Positions 11,698 to 21,905 of a stretch of DNA of 64,000 nucleotides are shown in pieces. Location: the NCBI GenBank assembly GCA_958298945.1, contig OY282609.1, positions 61,972,220-62,036,219 on the forward strand. The letters are read 5' to 3'. The stretch is from Atherix ibis (Eukaryota > Arthropoda > Insecta > Diptera > Athericidae). The number at the start of each line of letters is the position of its first letter. Positions within the stretch are counted from its first letter, which is position 1. The notes under the pieces were generated by a model. It made no database searches, was not told the DNA's origin, and saw nothing but the letters and a program-made list of their open reading frames with translations. Position numbers and translations under genes: made by a program.

Positions 11698-12147
11698 TAC
11701 GAGGGTCGTTCAATAAGTCCTTAGAAAATCCGATAAATTGCGCTCGTAGTGTCGGTAAATGTTTTTTTTGTAAGTAGCTTTATCGACAGGAAAAGGGCTT
11801 AAGCCTTTCAGCTCGATCCATAGCGTAGGTCAATTTCTATCGTCGGTTAAAGTTAACGACATTTATTTGTGCATAACAATGGAAAAAAGCGAGTTTAGGG
11901 CTGTCATCAAACATCTCCATTTGAAAGGCTTAAGCCCGAAAGAAATCAAAGCCGAGTTGGATGCAGTTCATGGTACATCTGCACCTGTGTTTGCGACGGT
12001 TTACAATTGGGTGAATGAATTTAAACGTGGCCGTTCATCCACAAAAGATGAACATCGTTCAGGACGCCCAGTTGAGGTGTCTACTCCTGAAATCATCGAC
12101 AAAATCCACGATCTGATTTTGAACGATCGGCGAATCAGCCCACGGGC

Positions 12148-12471
12148 ATATCACAAGGTACAGTCGCTTCAATTTTGCATGAAAAATTGTCTGTGAAAAA
12201 AGTTCTTCCACCAACTGATCAGCACGATCATTTCCCATAATTCCCATATGACCCGACACATAACACAACTCGATACTCCTTATTAAACTTTAGTTTTTCT
12301 TCTTAATTTAAAAATTTAGCACAAAATAATTTTTCCTGAATATACGTTATGCATGGTGTAGAAATAAGTTTTTACAAACATGGACGTTACTCGTATATTT
12401 TCTAAATAAAAAAAATTTTTTTTCATAGACAATTTTTCATGCAAAATTGAAGCGACTGTACCTTGTGATAT
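12148..12471. repeat. 54-bp inverted arms flanking a LINE insert inside a mariner
   Basis: Bases 12148-12201 reappear inverted at 12418-12471 with one mismatch in the 48 non-homopolymer positions. The arms are transposase coding sequence (beginning ATATCACAAGGTACAGTCGC), and the 216-bp spacer is LINE sequence. Copy 1 at 7314 has only one version of this stretch, so the right arm is a new inverted duplicate. Confidence 0.9.
12203..12416 (-). mobile_element. LINE RNase H fragment embedded in the mariner
   Basis: On the minus strand it reads ELCYVSGHMGIMGNDRADQLVEE, which fits the RNase H block (W-V-P-G-H-x-G-I-x-G-N-x-x-A-D) of I-type LINEs. It matches 14791-14996 almost throughout, with about five substitutions and one 6-nt indel. 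It has neither the 5' nor the 3' end of the LINE, no A- or CAAA-tail and no direct target duplication, so retrotransposition does not explain it well. Confidence 0.85.
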
Positions 12472-13245
12472 CTTGTGGCAAGATGGGTGCCGCGTTTGCT
12501 CTCAGAGGAGAATAAGCGCAATAGTGTAGTGGACTCTGAGGATTTGTTGGCACTCTTTCATCGCAATCCTGCCGAATTCCTTCGTCGATATGTCACTGTG
12601 GACGAAACCTGGATATACTACTATACTCCAGAAACGAAGAGACAGTCATCACAGTGGATTTTCAAGGGTGAACGGGCTCCGAAGAAGGCAAAAACTGTGC
12701 CATCGGCCGGCAAGGTGATGGCCACGGTCTTTTGGGATTTGCAGGGCATCATTTTTATCGACTACTTGAAAAAAGGAAAAACATTAATAGGAGCGTATTA
12801 CGCGTCGTTATTGCAACGGTTGAGCGAGGAAATCAAAGAGAAACGCCCCCATCTGAAGAAGAAGAAAATCCTCTTGCATCAGGACAATGCGCGTGTGCAC
12901 ACCTGCGCTGTTTCCATGGCCAAAATTGTGGAATTGAGAATGGAATTGTTGCAGCATTCCGCTTATTCACCAGATTTGGCCCCGAGTGACTATTTTCTTT
13001 TCCCCAATCTGAAGAAATGGCTTGGCGGACGACGGTTCACTTCCAACGAGGACGTCATTGCTCAAACGGATGAGTATGTTGCAGAACTTCCGAAATCCTA
13101 TTTTTTTAACGGGATAAAAATTTTGGAAAAACTGTTCGAAAAGTGTATAGAGCTAAAAGGTGATGATGTTGAAAAATAAAATTTTTTTTTTTTTAAAAAC
13201 AGTTTTTTTTCATTTTTTTTAAGGACTTATTGAACGACCCTCGTA

Positions 13246-14255
13246 TTTATATGTTTTTATACAAATAACTTTCAAAAATTATCATTTGAAAAAAAACCGT
13301 TGAGGATGCTATCTAATTCAATTACGGATACGACAGTATCCTTTCTAACTAAAGGTAATTTTTTATAGTTAACTCAATAAATTTTGTTGGTTCAAAATTC
13401 ATAAAAATAGAAAAGAAAATTATATGAAATTTGTAAGGACTCGGCAATATTAGGAAAAAATTATTTTTACCTTCATAAAATCCTCTCTGTCCGATTGATA
13501 TTTTAAACTAATTAAAACTTGCGGATTCTCCGAGAAATTCTGTTTTTCCCCGGTATCCTTCGGGGAAGCATTCTTGGCTCTCTCCTGTATAATATACCTA
13601 CGATATTCCTTCCAACGACATCCGCTTAATATCTTCACGTTAAAAATTCTGAATACTGTCTGCTACCATTTATAAAACTGTATTGACACACTTTAAAATT
13701 GTTTCAGAAACTGGAGAATAAATAAAATGATAAGAGTTTTTAAGTTACTTTTACTCTTTGTCAAGTATCATCCCTTTCCATATTGAATTAACGACAATAC
13801 TGTTTGACAAAAACATCAGGTAAGGCACTTAGGAATGACGTGGATAAACCTTTGATATGGAACCCATACACAAAAGTGAATAAATTTGAAATGAACAAAC
13901 GCTAAATTAAACTACAAAAACTTTTAGATAAACGATCAAAAATGACAGTCGACAAAAAAAATTACATTTATGCCATATAGTAACAATACCCATATGGACT
14001 TATAGAATAGAGGTCTGTGGTTCAACCAGAAGTTTCAATTTCAATCGAATCCAATTGTTGCAATCGAAAATCCTCCGAACAATAGTCGTTATATGCGCAA
14101 AAGTGTAATTCATGGCGACCTAATGTTCTTACGGTTCATGAATTGTATGTTATTCATAACATAAAAATCTTTTAAGAGAATTCTCCTCCCGTTTCCTTGC
14201 ATAAAACATAAAAAATTATCCACATAAAAATGATAATCACAAATTTATAAACTTT
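13246..14255. other. AT-rich region, no gene recognised
   Basis: This is about 1 kb of AT-rich sequence. A slightly GC-richer part around 13480-13640 has a 62-codon minus-strand frame without any familiar motif. Nothing else is visible. Confidence 0.55.
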
Positions 14256-15000
14256 ATTTTTGTTTGTTTGTTTGCATGGAAGGTGCTTTAGACATGAACC
14301 AGAGGCTATTTTTATAGCACCACGGCCATGAGGCCATGTGGCGACTATAAGTATTGTGTTAGTGGACGTTACCAGTTTTCTAAAGCATATTTGATCAGGT
14401 TAAAAAGTGAACATGAAAATAAAATTGTTGAATCTAGGAGCTTCACAATAGGAGGAACCCTGCTCGGAAAGAAATTCTTAGTTTGCTGGCATTTGCTCAA
14501 AATGTATAGAATAGTTAATATAAAGTCACAGGATTGACAGATAGGATGAGTGTGATTTCTAAAAAGAAAGTTATGGGTGACAGCAGTATGCCCTACCCGA
14601 ATTCTGATCAGTTTTTGTTCCCAGAATTTCGGTAAGGATATTGAGTAGACAGGTTTTTTGGTAGTTGACCAATTAGATGCTAAAAAGCTTTTAGTCGAGT
14701 TTGTGTTCCTACATGTAGCCGATGTTATTGCTATTCAGATAATAGGCGAGGCATATTTGGGATAGCTGTGAACATAGGACGCTGGAGAGTTTCTTCCACC
14801 AACTGATCAGCACGATCATTTTCCATAATTCCCATATGACCCGACACATAACACAACTCGACACTCCTTATTAAACTTTAGTTTTTCTTCTTAATTTAAA
14901 AATTCAGCACAAAATAATTTTTTCTGAATATACGTTGGTGTAGAAATAAGTTTTTACAAACATGGACGTTACTCGTATATTTTCTGAATAAAAAATGTTC
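14256..15000 (-). pseudogene. I-type LINE, 3' part of ORF2 (RNase H and C-terminal region), with tail
   Basis: On the minus strand, 14880-14793 encodes LCYVSGHMGIMENDRADQLVEE (RNase H). After frameshifts come SEFG, GILLSPITF and PICQSCDFILTILYILSKCQ, corresponding to the Cys-containing C-terminal segment (P-L-C-x2-C-x6-P-H-I-L-x2-C) found after RNase H in I-clade and related LINEs. The LINE at 60350-62520 has the same order. The 3' end is marked by a short CAAA-type repeat on the minus strand (plus 14256-14274, TGTTTGTTTG). Many stops and frameshifts show it is dead. The upstream limit near 15000 is uncertain because I could not recognise more coding sequence beyond it. Confidence 0.72.
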
Positions 15001-17013
15001 TATAGCCACTCCACTTAGTTGATTCAAAATATGAATATTTACTAAAATTTTCATATTCTCATTATTTATAAAGTAAATATGGTTTCACAATTTTCTGGAG
15101 GGATTCCTAAAAATACTGTTTCTATTAGTAATATGACTGTAATGAAGGGCATCTTGAAAGCTGAGTCAACGAAGAATGGATTGCAAATCCCTTGTCATAA
15201 ATTTGGATTAATTCTTGGAATCTTCACAGACTGCAGACGGAAAGAAATATAATCGTACAAATTTATAACATGGTATTAAAATTGGTAGTAACAATATTCC
15301 TTTAATGTAGATGTGTCTATAATCGAGAACATACATACCTATATCCGTACATCGTGAAGGTTACTATGTTGTGCGGTTTGTTAGCCTTGTTCTCATTTGG
15401 TTATTTGATTTGAGAGTGCACTGCCCAATCTGTTAGGTTTAATATGTAGATTCAGATGACTAAGAATAGTAGAAGAGAATGGTTTTCTATTCCAGTTTAA
15501 ATCTACAAAAAATGTGTAGATTTTCTTGGTTTCAAAATAGTGAAAGAGAAGATGAAAACTATGGTAAGACTTCAGTCTAGTGTCTTGTTCATGGTATTTG
15601 AATGGTGGTAACCAAATTCCAAGTAAATTAAGAATTTGAAATTTTCAAACCATTACAAAGTACTATAGTGAAGTGTAAAATATCATACCACTAAACATGA
15701 ACATAGATACAACCGACGTGAATTCATTGAAGTAAGAAGCAATTAAATCCTGTCATAAATTCTGGTACGCCATTAAGGCTTCATGCATGTTTGCAACAGA
15801 AGATTGAGTGAGTCTAATTAATTGGTTATGCGGACAAACATTAAATTAGCGAGGAGTGGATTGCTCGGCTTACAGGATTATGGATTTTCTAGGATCAAAA
15901 ATAATCATACTCGGTTGGTAACCACTTTTTCATAGACAAATATTTATAAAACATGTTCTCTTTTATGCATTTTTTTCTTTCAAATAGAGCAACTTTTATT
16001 ATTCAATAAATATTCTATAAATTAGTGCATTTTTTTAAGTAAGCTCTTTTCAAATTTTAAAATAATATACAAAAAAGTATTTAAAATTTTCTACATATTG
16101 TATTAATGTTGTCTCTAATCTCACTACCTTTATTCTATATATTTCTCACAAAATAAGAATTAATATTTGGTAATATTTCTCAAACGAGAAAAATATAATT
16201 TGAAAAGTATGTGAGTAAGAGTATCATCACTATTTCAAAAATTTTAAATATGATTACTTTCATAGGTTTATTGGGTTTTTTTTTCAATTGCTTTCCTGCA
16301 TAGAATTTGAAAATAATGATTATTACAGTAAGTAAATTTCACTTAATTAGATAAAATGCTTATATTTCAATATTATTTACTCAAGATTAATTTAATAAAT
16401 TATTTGACTATTTGATTTGCATTGAATTATTAAATAACCGTATTCTGATAAAATGAAATAATATTTGCTTTTTTAAGCTAATCATATTATTTTGATAACA
16501 TCAATGTTATTAAATTGGTTGCTAGGGATTTGAATTTATTCGTTTTAAAAAATATAAATTCTCAAATTATACTTTAATTGTAATAATATTGAGAGAAAAA
16601 AACACTCTTCTGCATTGCTTTTAAAAATGGAATCGAATTTTAGTCCAACTGATTGAAGTTATACCATTACTGAGTAATAATATTTGCTATGAAAATATTG
16701 AATCAAATAATTAATTTACTAGTAATTACCGTATTTACTTGTAATTTACTTATTAAGTGAAAAGGATTCTTAAAATGGAGCTTTCTATAATTAAAAAATT
16801 GCTAGGTTTCATTTACCGAATAAATTTGACAATTTCGATTTATACCAAATGAAATAGTGAAAAATAATTTTTTATGGTTGTAATTAGCATCTCTATTTGA
16901 TTTTCTTTTAAAAATATCGAGCAAAGAATTCACCTGAAATTTTGTGATGCTAACGAAATTTCATGGAATCAGTTTTTGATTACGATGAGTTCACTATATT
17001 AAAAGTACAAATA
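15001..17013. other. AT-rich region, possible older LINE sequence at 15.0-15.9 kb
   Basis: The first 900 bases are of mixed composition and adjoin the LINE remnant, so they could be more of it, but I cannot name a motif. The remaining kilobase is very AT-rich and featureless. Confidence 0.45.
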
Positions 17014-17715
17014 TACGAGGAGTACAAGGCATACAAAGATGGCCGAGAAGTGGTTGCAGTGTTGCCTCGGTCCGGTCGACCTTCAAAGTCTGCAAAGTGA
17101 AGACAACTATAATGGAAATTCGTTATTCAAGCTTAAGTGAAATTGTTCTTGACATGGACATGTTTCACAAAGTTCTGTGGATCATGTTAGTTAATGTGTT
17201 AAGTATGAACGGTCAAATCTCCGAAGGATCTGAATTTTCTTCAAAAAGTCCATAGCAAACAGGTTAGTTAAAACATGCTTGAATAAGTCAATTTGAACTG
17301 TAATTTCATAAACGCATAACAGCGGATGATAAAACGTCGGTTTATGAAATACCTGCAAAATTGTCAAAAGCTTTGGAAAGACGCTTCCATAACCAGCCGG
17401 TACCGTAAGAACCATGTGGAAGTCGCTCGAAAATTTAAGTGTTTATCCTTGATTAACGTGCTTTTGTTCACGCAAAATTTCATCCGGAGGAACAAACCGT
17501 CAACAATTAATATTATTTGAGCATTATTATATGTTTGAGATATGAATTATTTGCAAAAAAAACTCAACGAGATTTACTTATCAAACCATTTTGAGTCCAT
17601 TGAAGACGATTCCTACAAGTACTTATAAGAAAATATGTCGAATAGGGGGTTAATCGTTGGTGTCAATGTATTACTTCAAATGGAGCTAATTTTTGAGGCA
17701 ATAAAATAAATCAAA
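17014..17715 (+). pseudogene. mariner transposase, heavily decayed
   Basis: The segment starts in coding sequence at YEEYKAYKDGREVVAVLPRS, followed by GRPSKSA (compare the R-S-G-R-P-S-T-S block between the helix-turn-helix motifs). Later comes ITADDKTSVYEIPAKLSKAL, a degraded I-T-G-D-E-T-W-V-Y block holding the first catalytic Asp, then FVHAKFHPEEQTVNN and finally CITSNGANF and GNKINQ at the C-terminus. The second and third catalytic blocks are not recognisable. Several stops and frame changes occur. The C-terminal motif suggests a mellifera/vertumnana-like mariner, different from the irritans- and mauritiana-type copies nearby. Ends and TIRs were not found. Confidence 0.7.
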
Positions 17716-20115
17716 TAATCTTTTGTGTTTCTTAACAATTATCTATACTTATACGTTAAAAATTTTATGTTTCAAATTCAAATTTATAAATTTTTAAAAA
17801 TATATTAATAAAAACTTGCATTATAAAAACTGCGAACTCAAAGTTTTCAATTTGATATAGGAATAACAGCTTCACTTAAGATTAAAGTTTGTTAATGGAT
17901 TAAATTAAAGTTTGTTAATGAATTAAATAAGAAAACAAATTAATTATGACAAAAAGTCAACGTATATCTACGATATTTCAGTTGATATTTCTAAAAAAAA
18001 ATATGAATAGTCGCTACTCTTTCTTATTTATTGAATTTACTATAAAATTATGTTTACTTAAGATTTTTTTTTTTAGATACTGTGTATCAATGATATTACA
18101 CATAGTCTTAAATATTAAGGAATTTTTATTTTCGGTATTAAAAAATAAACAATCCGTAATAAACATTCTGAGATAGTAGCGATATTAATTATTAGTTAAT
18201 TTAATCTAATACCAACAATTCTAATATAAAATGAATCTTGAATAATAAGTTACCTATTAGAATACATCTATTTTATGAAAAGGTCGAAATTATAATGAAA
18301 AAAAGGATTTTTTGCAGATTAACCTAAAGTAAAATCTACTGATCAGCTTTAACCATTATGTTTATTTAGTTTTCTTCGATATATTTCTTCTTGTTTTATG
18401 AAGCAATACCCATCTACCCAGATACTTCCATATAAGTACATCATGATAAATGAACATGTTTGCAAAATTCAATTAGATAAGAATCAAGTTCGAAGTAAAA
18501 GGATTTGCAATTTTCTGTTGAATAAGTAAATCAACTAGATGAGCAATTAATTTGAATCGAAACCACAAAAAAAAAAAATACAGAAAAGAAATAGAAAATT
18601 CTCTAATTGATTTTATGTAGGTATTTTTACATTTTTATATATGATTGTTTTGCCTAAATATTAACTCATATGCGTATATCGTAGGGTTTCATATCCATAC
18701 ATATGAATAGATGTAAGAAAAAGGAGAAAGAAAATTGCGAAAGATCTTTAATGTTTTTCTCTTTGCAGCAAATAGTTTACGCTTTTCTTTAGATGCTCAG
18801 TTTCTGTGCTTTTGATTTCACAGTGCAAAATAGGTTGAAACAATAATTACATTCACATAGAAAAGCTTTAAACACAGTATTTTTTTTCAATCCTAAGAAT
18901 ATCAATGTATATATGTATATAAGTAGATAAGTATTCGTAGATTAAAGTCTCTGTCGTACCAGTTATTTAAACACAGTTAATGCTATACTGTTAATTTCTA
19001 TTAATAATAATAATACTTATTAGTTTTTATTAATAATAATACGTACAAATGCATGTACGTATAAAGATGCACCTTTTCGTTTGAGATAACTCTTCTTAGA
19101 CTTTTGTTTTTAGATTTTTTTCTTACTCGTATATTGGTACTCGTATTTTTATTATTTTCAATTTGCTCTAACTGTGGTCAGTCGTCTTAATTGAATAAAC
19201 ACCAAGAAGGAAAAAAATTAAGCAGAACTTGACAGCGTCTTATAAATTTCAATTTCCTTCCTACATAATATGTCTATTAAACATAAATACATCAATTAAT
19301 CCAAAAACGATTTAATGGAAAAGAAGACCACATGCTGAAGATTACTTACAAGTTGGACGGACTGTACATCTGCACCGTTATGTATATTTTTATCAGATAA
19401 ACACGCATAAGGATAACCAACTCAGCATCCATACATATGGTATATCGTTGAGTTGTTACGTATATTAGAAAGGTACATATGTGCTTGTACTGGCATAAAT
19501 TTATACGAATAATACCATACTTATATACTCAAAAAGAAATTATTGTCCTGTTACGATACATTGATATATACAAACATGTACTTTATACTGTTTCAAAATT
19601 ACGTAGGAGAAAATAGAAAATGTTTTGAATATAAAAAATAGAATTGTGCTATTCAATATTCAAAAAAATGTACTATTTTTCTAGTTTGCTAGCATTTTGT
19701 CCAAAATTTTATATAATTTGCTTTTAATAAAAGGTACTTATTCTTCTATTACTAAAAATTATTTTCCAAAAGCATATAAAGAAAAATATAAAAGAAGAAA
19801 ATTTATTATAATACGATCGAAAAGCAAGCCTGGCACATCATATAATATAGTTAAATCTTCACACCATTTATATAAAAGTAGCGCAACAATGGACTGTGGA
19901 CCAAGAAAGCAATAAAGTTGAGTATGGATATATATCCTTTTTAGCTCCAACAATAGCAGTAAAATTATTGTCCTCTCATTTTAATGAACACATTTCAATA
20001 AGACATTTACTTATAAATGCTTTGGCACAATATGTATGTACGTACAATAAGACAAATTCAGTTATAAAACATGAAGTACAATTAATATAAAATTTAAAAT
20101 AAGTATGTTTACCAC
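17716..20115. other. AT-rich region with a 23-bp tandem duplication
   Basis: No gene is recognised. A direct duplication of a 23-bp unit (ATTAAAGTTTGTTAATGGAT, plus three bases) occupies 17881-17926 with one mismatch. Short open frames at 17946-18176 and 19697-20090 lack motifs and have the composition of the surrounding DNA. Confidence 0.55.
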
Positions 20116-20392
20116 AAACCTATGATGCGTCACCAGTTATGACCCTCTGGAGCAAATTTGAGTCATCGCGGACAGAGTCCAACAGCTCCTGAGCAATGTA
20201 AATGCGATGCTGTTTTTGGTCGAAAATGGCCAAAAATCGAAGCCGAAAAATTAACTGAACATTCAAAATGGCCGAACTTGTCGGCATAAGTGAGACACAT
20301 GAGTACCAACATAACACCACAAAATAATCGAAAATCGAATATACATAACCCGCGGAAATTCAAAATTCGCGAGATCTTTTGAACAGACCTCG
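20116..20392 (-). mobile_element. mariner 5'-end fragment with one TIR
   Basis: Read on the minus strand from 20392 the sequence begins CGAGGTCTGTTCAAAAGATC after a TA (20393-20394), a mariner-type end. It passes through a non-coding leader and a short start region, and after an internal deletion reads AIFDQKQHRIYIAQELLDSV and NLLQRVITGDAS. The last part is the region up to the first catalytic Asp. It then breaks off near 20116. The DNA-binding domain and the catalytic core are missing. This is a different family from the irritans- and mauritiana-type copies. Confidence 0.72.
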
Positions 20393-20526
20393 TATGTTTG
20401 TTCATAACCAAATTTACATATTCATTAACTCTTATCTACAATATTAGAGTATTTATTTATCTAGTATTTATTACTAATTATAATATATTAATTTTGATAA
20501 AAAATTAACTACTTGTCCGATTACAC

Positions 20527-20930
20527 ATGGTAAGTAAATCTGATTTACGAAAAATTGCAACGAGCCAGAAACATACCTGGTCAACTGTGGAAGATCCGAG
20601 AAGCAATAGAAGATGTTTCATTTGGAGGCCCGAAAAAGAATGGAAGATGAATCTCGTTCAGGATGTCCATCAGCTGAAACATATGACAATTGTCATATGT
20701 TTTAGCTTATGGACATCCTGAACGAGGTTCATCTTTGTTGTTAAGTCAAATCGTCTATTTACAATGTAGCTGAGGAGTTGAAAGGGTCAAAAAATAGTTC
20801 TTTGCATCTGATCGGACATAGCAGGCAGAAAGAAATCGAAACATCCAAAGGAGTGTTGACGATGAGCTGAAAGTGATTCCAGTTGAAGCACTCTATCATT
20901 GTTTTCTTGTTGTTTGGATTTCCGCCTTTA
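20527..20930 (+). pseudogene. mariner transposase, catalytic core deleted, with internal foldback
   Basis: Recognisable coding pieces in order are RMEDESRSGCPSAETYDN (N-terminal linker), then after a palindrome VAEELKGSKNSSLH (second helix-turn-helix), and finally SVDDELKVIPVEALYHCF, close to the C-terminus of mellifera/vertumnana-like mariners. The whole catalytic core between the last two pieces is absent. The last piece resembles the end of the element at 26956-27917, so the two may be related. The ends could not be found. Confidence 0.65.
20644..20735. repeat. 92-bp near-perfect palindrome
   Basis: Forty-six base pairs fold back around the centre at 20689/20690 (ACAATTGT) with only three mismatches, two of which would be G-U pairs in RNA. 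The left arm is in-frame transposase linker sequence; the right arm is its inverted copy. There is no loop. Confidence 0.93.
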
Positions 20931-20976
20931 ATTGTATCGTTTAGCTATTTAGTTTTGTTTTCATCTAAATTTAAAA

Positions 20977-21905
20977 ATGGAAGGACAAGACGTATTTTTT
21001 TTACATATTTTATTATATTAATTCCGAAAAGGTAAGATCGCATCGCAGGTACACAAGATGGTATGTGCAGTATATGGGAATGAAGCCTTGAAAGAAAGGC
21101 TGTGTTAAAATTGGTTTGCTAAATTTCGTTCTGGTGATTTTTTTACTGGGCCGTCCAGTTGAAGCTGATGAGACCCACATCAAGGCCATTATCGATACAG
21201 ATCGTCATAGCACAACACGTGACATTGCAGAGAATCTCAATGTTTCGCATTAAAAAAAAATTAAAACAGCTTGGCTATGTTAAGAAACTCGATTTATGCA
21301 TTACCATCTGCGATTCGCTTCTGAAACGCAATGAAACAGATCCATTTCTGAAACGACTGAAAACTGGCGACGAAAAGTGGATAGTTTATAACAACGTTAA
21401 TCGGAAACGATCGTGGGTGATGCTAGATGAACCACCTCAGACGACATCAAAAGCTGAGATGCACCAAAAGAAGATTATGCTGTCAGTTTGGTGGGATTAT
21501 AAAGGAATTCTGCACTTTGAACTTTTATCAAGAAATCAAACCATTAATTCCACCGTGTACGTTCAACAACTCGTCAAACTGAGCAATGCAGTTCAAGAAA
21601 AGCGGCCAGAATTGCCAAATCGTAAGAGTGTTGCTTTTCAGCATGACAATGCAAATCCGCACACATCTTTGATCACTCGCCAAAAATTATTGAAATTAGG
21701 TTGGGATATGTTGTCACATCCACCATATAGTCCTGACATAGCACCTTTAGATTACCATTTATTTCTCCGTAAATGGTAACATTTTTAATGACGCTGATGA
21801 TCTAAAATCACATTTAATTCAGTTTTTTGCTAGCAAAAGTAATAAGTTTAACGAACACGGAATTATGATAATAAGTTATCTAATCCGATAATTCTAAAAG
21901 AATAA
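20977..21905 (+). pseudogene. cecropia-like mariner transposase, degraded
   Basis: The start is at the ATG of 20977 (MEGQDVFFLHILLYYFRKGK). The frame then breaks repeatedly. From about 21159 the middle and 3' part are mostly open: GRPVEADETHIKAIIDTDRH, then TGDEKWIVYNNVNRKRSW (first Asp), KIMLSVWWDYKGILHFELL, AFQHDNANPHTS (second Asp) and HPPYSPDIAPLDYHLF (third Asp), with the second and third 34 residues apart. After a frameshift at 21775 the C-terminus continues as NDADDLKSHLIQFFASK and NEHGIM. It ends near 21905. Part of the second DNA-binding region is deleted. Assignment to the cecropia group rests on the WWDYKGILHFELL style and is not verified. TIRs were not located. Confidence 0.85.

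Larger units (their letters stand above)
11879..13179 (+). pseudogene. mariner transposase (irritans-type), split by an insertion
   Basis: The N-terminal half runs from the ATG at 11879 (MEKSEFRAVIKHLHLKGLSP) with the stop at 7676 of copy 1 restored to Ser, up to about 12195. A deletion of some 20 bp near 12135 removes part of the second helix-turn-helix and shifts the frame. The C-terminal half resumes near 12478 (ARWVPRLLSEENKRN) and is open to 13179. It has VDETWIYYYTPETKRQSSQW, LHQDNARVHTCAVSM, YSPDLAPSDYFLF and the end CIELKGDDVEK. All three catalytic Asp residues are therefore intact in one uninterrupted 3' frame, but the DNA-binding part is separated from it and out of frame. Activity is not expected. 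Confidence 0.92.
11700..13243 (+). mobile_element. irritans-type mariner, copy 2, carrying an internal insertion
   Basis: The ends CGAGGGTCGTTCAATAAGTC (left) and the inverted matching end at about 13216-13243 are flanked by TA at 11698-11699 and 13244-13245. The length is 1544 bp, longer than copy 1 at 7314-8610 because a LINE fragment and an inverted duplicate of transposase sequence lie at about 12196-12471. Its TIRs match each other better than those of copy 1, so this copy may be younger or less mutated at its ends. Confidence 0.92.

Noticed and set aside
14011..14030. GTGGTTCAACC as a tRNA B-box
   Set aside because: No cloverleaf can be drawn around it and no A-box lies at the right distance.
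20393..20976. The mariner pieces at 20116-20392 and 20527-20930 as one element
   Set aside because: They lie on opposite strands and each has a separate N-terminal region, so they are two insertions or a rearranged pair; no shared TIRs support joining them.
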